From Sphaerolaimus hirsutus (Eukaryota; Nematoda; Chromadorea; Monhysterida; Sphaerolaimidae), in contig OZ038451.1 in assembly GCA_964036195.1 (NCBI GenBank), forward strand, positions 30,211,927 to 30,275,926: a stretch of 64,000 bases of DNA, read 5' to 3'. Shown here piece by piece: positions 55,538 through 64,000 of this stretch. Positions within the stretch are counted from its first letter, which is position 1. Every line of letters begins with the position of its first letter. The notes under the pieces were generated by a model. The model was not told the origin of the DNA. It ran no database searches and saw nothing but the letters and a program-made list of their open reading frames with translations. The translations under genes were made by a program, and so were the position numbers.

Positions 55538-58500
55538 TCATATTGTCACTTTGTGAATTTGTGCTGGCTCATGATCAGATGACTTCTGTGTTTCATCATC
55601 CTTTTCACTGAGGGCCAATTTCTCAACATCAACATTGACAATCACAGTTTTGTCTGCCTGCTCATTTTTATATTGGTTGTATTTGGCTTCCATGCACTCA
55701 TGCAACCACTTCAATGTGCTTTTGGTTCCATTTAACACTGGATGGTATTAAAAATTTGATTGTGAAATCTGGAATCAAATGGAAAGATAGAAAAATAAAA
55801 AAACTTTTTGATAAGAGAGAAGTGAAGTGGGCAGAGAAATGGCAAGTTAAAAGTTAAAAGTGAAGTAAAATGACAGGTGAGAAGTGATGGCAAGTAAAAA
55901 AAGCAAAATAAAATAAGAAAAGAGTACTGAAATGATAACTTAAAAGCAAAGTGATTTTAGCAGTGAGAAGACAAATGAAAGGTTAAAAGTTTACTTCACT
56001 TTTAACCTTTTATTTCACTTTTTAACTGTCATTTCTCATTTTACTTCACTTTTTATTTTTCACTTGCCATCTCTTTTCTCATTTTAGTTCTCACTTCTCA
56101 TGGTTTTTTACTTCTCCACTTGGGGAATTGGAATCTGGTAGATGTCATATGGAGCATGTGATATTTACACAGAATGTAATGTCATTTATTGGTATGAACA
56201 GCACATACCAAATTAAGTGCTTTCTCCTGCTTGTGAGTATACAATAAAATGTTGTGGTAGAGCTGCCTTAAAGAACAGTTGTGTAGATTTATATAAAAAT
56301 ATAAATCTTGAAAAATTACATTTCTGTTCACATAAAAATGTATTTTTATGCATTTTGCTGGTTTCTATCAAATGTGAATGTAGGTATATAAAACAACACA
56401 TTTTACATGCAAATAGAGTCTAACCCAAGTGAAATGCTGTATATAATGCTGTCCAGAAGTTCATACAACATTTGTCCCACTTGGCCATGTAAAGGTTCTC
56501 TTCCTCAGGTGTCTTCCTGGTGAATAAGGCCACAACAGAAATCACTGTCACATAGATCTGCAACAAAAAGTATTAAAGCGGCGTTTACACTGACACGTGT
56601 GACGACAAAAACTTTTTGGGCTTTCAACTTTCTTTATGTCACGAAAATTGAATAATTGTTGTGTCAGACACCTAGATCTCGATCACTCTTTCTGCCTAGG
56701 ACAAACATAAATTTTTATATATGACGTTATCATACACAATAAAACGAAACAAAATTTTTGTCGTCACAGGTTGTCGGTTCGAGTTGTTCCCGGGAGCCTC
56801 GTTAACGAGGCTCCCGGGAACAACTCGAACCGACAACTTGTGACGACAAATTTTCGTGTTTGTTTTATTGTGTATGATCACGTCATATATAAAAATTTAT
56901 GTTTGTCCTAGGCAAAAAGAGTGATCGAGATCTAGGTATCTGACACAACAAATATTCAATTTTCGTCACATAACGATCATTGAAAGCCCAAAAAAATTTT
57001 GTCGTCACACGTGCCAGTGTAAACGCAGCTTTAGGGTGAGTTACAGCATTACTATCAATAGGAGGTGATGCGACAAATTCAACATCACCGAAAAATTAGT
57101 TATTTTCATTTTTTTCAAGTTTTTAATTAAAATTTTTCATTTAATTCATGCAATGACCGCCGACAAATTGATTTTATGGCCTCACCGCAAAATTGATTTG
57201 ACGGCGGACCATTTTTCATCGAACGTTTTTCATTCAAATTCGAGTTTCTCATCTCGCACATAATAAATTTTTGCAAAATATTGATTATCAAACATGAATT
57301 TTTATAAAAAAACTTGAAAGAATGAAAATAACTAATTTTTCGATGACGTTGAATTTGTCGCATCACCTCCTATTGATCGTTATGCTGTAAATCCGGCTTA
57401 AAGGGTGAGTTACAGCATTACGATCAATAGGAAGTGATGCGACAAATACAACATCGCCGCAAATTCAATTATACAAAAACCGTAATAGCTACGGTTTTCA
57501 AAATCGACATGTGGAAAGAGCGCACTCGTGTCTATATTGTGTTCAAATATTGTTCAAAAATCTGCAGTGGTTGTTGAGATATTGATAATTCGACAAATTT
57601 TGCGGCGATTTTGCGGCAATTTGTCGGTGGACATATTTGACAGCCGACAAATGTCGCCGCAAAATTGGTTGAATGATCAATATCTCGACAACCACTGCAG
57701 ATTTTTGAAAAAAAATTGAACACCATATGGACACGAGTGCGCTGTTTCCACATGTCAATTTTTAAAACCGTAGCTCTTACGGTTTTTGTATAATTGAATT
57801 TGCGCCGATGTTGAATTTGTCACATCACCTCCTATTGATCGTAATGCTGTAAATCCGGCTTTATACTGATATTCATGTTTTTTAAATCACAATTGTAGTT
57901 CCATGTGAAAACCTGGTCAAAATGTCACTCCCTGTAAAATGTCATGTCAAGTGTAAAATGTCATGTCAAGTGTAAAATGCTCTTTCGCATTACATGGCAT
58001 TTCACAGGGTGCGGGACTGAATCCAGAGTCAGCAACTAACCGTCCAAACCATAATTGCAAGGAGAATGAGTGCAAATACCATTACAAATCTGTAAACACC
58101 CAATGTTTCATCTTCTCTGTAAAATGGCCAACGGCCCAGCACACAGAGCACAAGCAGTTCCATGTGAAATTTCGGGGCAATCCCAGCGACCAAAAATGAT
58201 GACACATATAGGAACCCTGCGAGTTTTTTTAAATTCTACTCAGTTGAGGCATCCAACTCGACTGACTCGACTCGACTCGTGACTCGAGGGTAAAATTGGG
58301 TACCGACTCGACTCGGCCGACTCGACCGGAAAAATATGGCCCTGACTCGAGACTCGAGGTTTTTGCCTGACTCGACTCGAAATTTTGGCAAATTTCGAGT
58401 CGGGGTTCAGATTGAATAATGTAAAAAAATTTAAATTTTGATATGAACTTTTTGACATACTTTTCAAAAGTTTTGCGCACAAGTGCGCATTTCCACACCA

Positions 58501-61500
58501 AATGCATGATATATCATTCATTGGCTTGGCATATGTATTGAATGATGTTAAAACTCAAATTTTGTATAGCCAATCATGCCATGTTGTGGTGCCTATGATG
58601 TAGCCAGTGTAATGGCATGAATCTGTTTGTCTAGGTAAAATTTGTGTGTGTGGTAAGCGAGCCCCCACCATTCATTCACCATTACCAACGAATACTCCTT
58701 TTCAAAAATACCTGATAAATCCCAGGTTGTAGCTGATAATTTACATATGATCAGTGTCCCCATTTTTTATATAAAAATACTTGTTTCTGACAAAGGAAGT
58801 TGCTTTCCAACCATTGCCATTGGCTTTACATATAATTTGCAGGGTGGTTTACAGATGGCATTTTTCAATGGTTTTTCTTAAAAAAACATTGTGTTTTATT
58901 ATAAAAACCGGATCATTAAAAGATATTGTATTTCCATTGCTAAACTGGTTTTATTTTTGCAACTTTATTTGTGGCAACATGAAGAAACTGAACATGTAAG
59001 TGATATTTTCACTTTATTTTGATAGTAAAATAAACTGTTGGCATTTCGACTTCATTAAGTGTGTGTGTGAAAACATTGGTAGAGAAACCAGTATCTAAAA
59101 TTTCTGCAAGGGTCATACCAAAAAGTAATGCATCCGACTCGACTCAAGACTCGAGTTTTTATGCCTGCCTCGACTCGACTTTTCACTGACTCGGAGAACT
59201 CGACTCGCCGACTCGACCAGAAAAAATTTGGGGTTGCGACTCAAACTCAAGTTCGAAAAAAATCGAGCTTCAAGCCCTACATCCAATTCTTACAGTTTTT
59301 AGATCCAAATTGAAAAATTGATAAGCCTGTAAATAAATTAAAATATTTTTTTCGCAAAACATTTTTGACTTCGCATTGCCCCTCTGCATCGAATTTTAAA
59401 CACTTCAGAAAATATCCTACAGGAAGTCGATGAGTCCACTCAATCAAAATGGGGTTTCAGTTGATATGTCCATTTCATGGTGACATTTTTGTTGAAAAAG
59501 TAGCGACCCTTGGAGTAGATGAAAATCAACCTGTGGGCATTGATTTCTAAAAGTCCATAAGGAAATGTTTTTGGGAATTTGGAAGACTTGTGTTGTGGGC
59601 AACAAATTTGATATGTAAGCCTGCCCATAAATTTTTTCGGATAGCTCTGCATAGTTGATGGGTTTGCGTGTTGTAAGCAAAATGTCAAAAGGTCATTTGT
59701 CTCCAGCAAATACTTGGATGGTCCATTTCCCACCCCCCCCCCAAAAAAAAAAAAATCTCACTCACAAATGGTGAAGCATGTAATTGCAGTGACTGAGGTG
59801 CATGTATAAATCCACCTCAGTAGATGGTTAACTGGGTGACTCCATTTCATTGGCAAGACGCCAACAAGGCTGGCAAGAAGCCAAACAGCTGGACAGGCTA
59901 TAAGCATCCACCCAAACACATTCAGTGATATTTTATTTATACCCAGGTACAAAAATGCCTCTTTATCTTTTGCATCAGTGTCATTTATACCATCTCGTGA
60001 ATAAAAGTGCCCCCGGGTTGAGTACCTGTAAGATAGAGTAGATATTGCACAGAGTAAGTTTTTACAAGTGCACCAAGAACCAAGCAGAAAATTCTTTGCC
60101 ACTTTTTTACACAGTATGAGCTGAAGAGAAAAAGTGAGCCTAAAAAGAACCAAGCAGAGTTGTTAAAATACTGAACTTTTTTGAAAGTAAACGTAAACGT
60201 AAAGTATCTATTTTTTACTCACAGGTGAGTACAGAAAACGTAAAGTATTTTTAAAATACTTTTACACTGAGTAAAGCATGCGTACCTAAAATACTTGTTT
60301 TCAGAGAACGAGTATTTGAAAACGTGAGAACGTGAAAACGAGTATTTTTTCCAGAGAAAATGTAAAAATGGGTATTTTTTCCAGAAAACGTAAAAGTGGG
60401 TATTTACTCTCACAAAAATAATGCAAAAATCAGTATCTTTTCGATGTTCACTCTGGAACACATCAAAAATGTGTTTTCTCTCCTGTTAAGTATTTCTTAG
60501 TAAGTTTTTTCTATTTTTATCAGTTTCTGTCTGGAAAAATTACATTTTCTGTCCCCTTTAAAATACGTTTTCCGTACTTGCGTACTTTCAAAAAGTACGT
60601 GAGTAAGTGAGTACCGGTTTTTTTTGGCAGGAAACGTAAACGTTTTTACGCAGTACGCGTTTACGCGTATTTTTCGAGTAAACGTAAATACGTTTTAACA
60701 ACTATGGAACAAAAGCCAGTGCCTTGGCATAATCCTTCACCATAAATCGTCAAATAAGCTTCCCTCGACAAATAACACCATATTTACAAATTTTGATGGT
60801 AAATACTATCCCCCGGGTACTTCTTTGGGGAGTTATGGTAGCTTGCACCAAGTGCAGACACATACCTAAAACGTCATATTGTATTTAGGAAAGTTTGCTT
60901 TGCAGACGGGCATTTGTCCACACCTCCACAGGATATATTCTACATGGTCCGGCTGAAAAGTCCCCGGGCAGTGCTCACCATTCGCGCTAGGGGTAAGCTA
61001 CGGTCATAAAATTTTGACAGGTTAAGATAACAGGTGTTTTGAGTTTTCACCCAAAATTTCACCCCTCTAGCTCCACCCGTTGAGGAACTGTGGAGGTTAC
61101 AATTTGGGTCATTTTGTACTGATGTACAAATGGTGCTCTAGCTCAATGCTGCTTTCAGTTGTGATCTCGAAACTTTGATTAGTGTAAGCCACCAGTGTTG
61201 GCAATGTGCCAGCACTAACCGACATTCGCTATGATATCATAAGCCTAGTCCATATTGTCATTACTGTCACTACTCTCACTGCCAAATTTATCATTATGCC
61301 CCTCCTTCTCAAAATAGCCCCCCTTGGAGTCTACTCACTGCTGTTGAACATAGGTAATGTGTCCACTACACATTAGTAATAAAACATAGGGAAATTTTAT
61401 CAACATAATCTCAGATGATCACCAAAAACACCCATCACAGTTCCCACGTTTCACCCTGATCTGCATATATATTGTGCAAGCAATAATGTGTATGAAAGTG

Positions 61501-61949
61501 TTGAATATTGAATACTATCAGCACATTGCCAACACTGGTGGCTTACACTAGCCAAAGTTTCATGATCACAACTTAAATCAGCGTTGAGCTAGAGCACCAT
61601 TTGTACATCAGTACAAAATGACCGAAATTGTAACCCCCACAGTTCCTCAGTGGGTGAAGCTAGAGGGGTGAAATTTTGGATGAAAACTCAAAACACCTGA
61701 TATCTTAACCTGTCAAAATTTTATGACCGTAGCTTACCCCTAGCGCGAATGGCGAGCACTGCCCGGGGACTTTTCAGCCCGACCATGTACATGACATGTG
61801 AAAAAAACATACCACCTGCCGCCAGTGAAACTTCGACCATCCTTGAAGGCTTTCACGATGAAAATGCCAGCGGTTAAAGTGACAATGTGATAGATGCATC
61901 GTAGAAAAATCGGCTTGTATTTTCCGACTGCAGAAAGACCTCCGACCAT
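55538..61949 (-). CDS. Multipass membrane protein paralogue 3
   Basis: Exons 61949-61813 (MVGGLSAVGKYKPIFLRCIY, then HIVTLTAGIFIVKAF), 60025-59766 (FGWMLIACPAVWLLASLVGV, then WIYTCTSVTAITCFTI), 58216-58041 (FLYVSSFLVAGIAPKFHMEL, then FVMVFALILLAIMVWT), 56557-56425 (IYVTVISVVALFTRKTPEEE), 55737-55538 (tail KSTLKWLHECMEAKYNQY ... VNVDVEKLALSEKDDE). All junction phases (2,1,0,1) agree and no stop interrupts it. Five hydrophobic stretches and a charged C-terminal tail suggest a 4-5-pass membrane protein with a cytoplasmic tail. Introns are filled with transposons. The complete paralogue is about 248 residues. No known family recognised. Confidence 0.75.
56577..57032. repeat. Foldback element I (GCGTTTACACTG arms)
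   Basis: gcggcgtttacactgacacg...cgtgccagtgtaaacgc, with arms of about 220 bp meeting at cccgggagcctcgttaacga near 56800. It resembles the TAA-flanked hairpin at 46219 in its terminal GTTTACAC. Confidence 0.8.
57033..57862. repeat. Foldback elements II and III, head-to-tail
   Basis: Two related hairpins, 57033-57398 and 57399-57862. Each begins agggtgagttacagcattac and ends ...gtaatgctgtaaatccggctt-like. They share the terminal about 55 bp (gatcaataggaggtgatgcg) but have different centres. With element I this makes three consecutive palindromes in one intron. Confidence 0.8.
58258..59279. mobile_element. hAT-like element with 'actcgactcg' arrays, TSD catccaay
   Basis: Both ends are arrays of gactcgactcg; the right end is ...tcgagcttcaagccta. 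The flanks catccaac (58250-58257) and catccaat (59280-59287) match at 7 of 8. The left end lacks the TAGGGCTTGAAG terminus, so it is internally deleted there. It is located in intron 2 of paralogue 3. Confidence 0.55.
60155..60706. mobile_element. hAT family C, diverged duplication
   Basis: cagagttgttaaaatact...cgttttaacaactatg. The flanks gaaccaag and gaacaaaa match at 6 of 8, suggesting an older insertion. It lies in intron 1 of paralogue 3, about 130 bp from exon 2. Confidence 0.7.
60940..61797. repeat. Long inverted-repeat element with about 270-bp arms
   Basis: Left arm from catggtccggctgaaaagtc (60943) to ccaccagtgttggcaatgtg (61210); right arm the inverse, 61521-61791 (...gacttttcagcccgaccatg). 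TA lies on both sides. The 310-bp spacer has no coding frame. It ends about 20 bp from the donor of exon 1 of paralogue 3. Confidence 0.8.
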
Positions 61950-61959
61950 TTTGCACTGA

Positions 61960-64000
61960 AACTTTGGTAGGAAAGTTTTTAGGTTTGCGGAAAATTTACG
62001 TTGGTTTCATCTTGTGTATTGTTTTATACTGTCTAAACACGCTGTAAAAGGATGACTTTCAATTTTTTGTTAAGCGTAGGAGTTCAAAAACATTTGCAGA
62101 CAGTTCTAATGGCGAAAACAGCAAAAAACCATGGCACTTAAACTTAAACGAACCCTATTCAGACAACCATTGACTATTTGCATTCAACATTACTGCTGAA
62201 CATTACAGCAAAAAGAACCTGCTTTGAACACTACCATATAATATCGAATCCAATCCTTTTTTTATTGGAGAGTTATGTCAAGGGTGCCGGGTTCACCTTA
62301 CAACCAATTTTACAGGTTTTGCATCCACACACCCTGCCAAGTTTTAAGTGTCAAAAGTCATAAAAATTCTAAAATGTCATACAAGATGATAAATTGACAC
62401 TGTAAGTAAACCAAATACCGTATATCCTCGATAAGACCCCCCCCCCCCCCCCGAATAGCTCCTCCCGCTTTAATAACTCCCATCTGAAGTACTGTGACGA
62501 AAAAATAAATCTCCCCTCGAACAACTCCCCCTCGAATAACCCCCCCCCCCCCTCTTGAATAACCCGCCCTGTGGCTGAAAAATATGCCACAAAATTTACA
62601 AAAATACGAAAGAATGTTGGGGTATAGCAGCGACAGCAGATAGATAACGTGCATGCAGTGAATACACACTTTTTGTTATCGTTGAACTGTTGAATACGGG
62701 GTCCACTTCTCACTTATTAATTTACTTTTTGACACTTCTTACTTCTCACCTCTAAATGTTATTTTACGTCTCCACTTGGTCGCTTGCGGAATTGGTAAAA
62801 TACCAGTCTTGCGATAATTAAATAAATAACGAAATCAACCCTTAAATTACCCCATCAAATGTGGTAAACATTTACAACAGAACGACCAAAACTAAGCACT
62901 GATTAACACAACAGAATACCGTATTGAGGCTGTACACGCTAGTTTACTATTGTGGCATGTTGAGCTAAAATGTAAACTGAAACGTGACGCGTCGCGCATT
63001 GCTTTACATTTTTGATCGACATGTTTAATTTAGTTTACTTTGGTGTTTCATTGTCTTGGGTCAGTGGTTTCGGCAAGTCACAAAAGTGCGACACGATTTG
63101 CGCTTTCTGTTTAATTGTTATCCATTAAACAGTGTTTTTGTTAAATTAATTCATTAAAAATTGAAATGTTGTTTTGAGTGTTACCGTGCATACCAAAACG
63201 TTCCCAGCAGAAAGGTGATCATTTCGGTGCATTTTATAAACAAATAAACTGAAGGGTTGATTTTATAAGAATTTTTACAGGACAAGAATAAATAAATTCA
63301 ATATAAAATTCATTTTAGCGGTTAAAATCATTTTGAAAATGTAAACCACATCTACATGACGTACTGTACTCAATGGCACCAAAAAACAACAGAAACAGTG
63401 CTCTGTTCTTACACAATTAAATAATTATAAAAATAATGTTTATGAGGTAAAATCACAGTTTTAGCAAACTACAAAAAAAATAAAGATGGCAGCCTAAACT
63501 CCGCCCACTTTTACAATGCGTGAATTTAGCAATTAAACAAAAAATTTGAGTTTACCACTGGTAAACTGAAAACGTTAGTAAACTAGTGTGCGCAGGGCCA
63601 TTACCTCGAAATACCCCTGGGGGTTTATTTATTCGCCAGCAAAATTTGAGGGGGGATAATTCAAGGGGAGTATTTGAGGGGGTCTACTATTTCACCAGAA
63701 ATTTTTGGAAATTCCCCATACTCAGACATATAAAAATCAAACAATTACATACATAGATGTAAATGTGTTTAGTCATATATGACTGTATATAAATACACAT
63801 AAACCCTTCCCTAACATCACTCAATAATTGACCATGTGTTCTGCATTGTACAGATCACAAGCTGTTTTAAACACATTCCCGGTCACGTCCGGCACCCTAT
63901 TTTTGATTTTACTTGTAACATCCTAACTCCAGTTCTAGGGCGCACCAGAAGCTGAAACTTGGGGGAGATATTGGCGCAACCCCCCCCCCCTACTTTGCAT
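61960..64000. other. Right-end spacer with MITE remnants
   Basis: 62417-62640 starts TA-ccgtatatcctcgataagac with C-rich repeats but no right end. 62926-63590 is a cacgctagtttac/gtaaactagtgtgcg element. 63600-63870 is a family A-like segment. 63877-64000 is repeat Y (cattcccggtcacgtccggc), cut by the window edge. No exon supported. Confidence 0.45.

Overview
This window looks like draft nuclear DNA from an invertebrate animal. It has spliced genes with canonical GT/AG introns, a 200-base assembly gap (6672-6871), AT-rich intergenic DNA and a degenerate BEL/Pao retrotransposon pol, a class known only from animals. Phylum and species cannot be fixed from the sequence. No prokaryotic, organellar or CRISPR features were seen.

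Most of the window is short non-autonomous DNA transposons nested in one another. Twelve insertions show perfect 8-bp target duplications at recognisable inverted termini, the hAT signature (1047-2218, 7098-7336, 10454-11037, 11205-13165, 21749-22183, 26390-26842, 33246-33455, 34978-35733, 38222-39388, 40775-42173, 46769-47277, 50388-50889). Two more are probable (58258-59279, 60155-60706). A second large group inserts at TA and begins CCGTATTTC; a third TA-flanked group begins TACTCGGCGGAC. There are also long foldback elements, PIF/Harbinger-like pieces (a transposase fragment near 5.1 kb and a TAA-flanked hairpin at 46.2 kb), and a small palindromic element (here 'E') whose ends read as GT...AG.

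Host-like genes, left to right: an orphan exon at 3.9 kb; a TATA-box first exon at 15.8 kb (minus); a GC-rich multi-exon gene at 17.0-20.9 kb (minus), with further exons to 22.4 kb, in which two reading frames stay open across the same four exons, followed by a broken reverse-transcriptase fragment; a coiled-coil/membrane gene at 24.8-27.4 kb (plus) cut by an hAT; an unrecognised Cys-pair gene at 30.2-32.0 kb (plus); and three tandem minus-strand paralogues of an unrecognised multipass membrane protein at 34.3-36.9, 44.8-51.1 and 55.5-61.9 kb, with the same exon layout and intron phases 2,1,0,1.

The two most interesting observations are element E, which forms frame-preserving introns in two unrelated genes and so resembles an introner, and the long in-phase double reading frame of the 17-21 kb gene. 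Exon calls rest on splice motifs, phase agreement and paralogue comparison made by eye.
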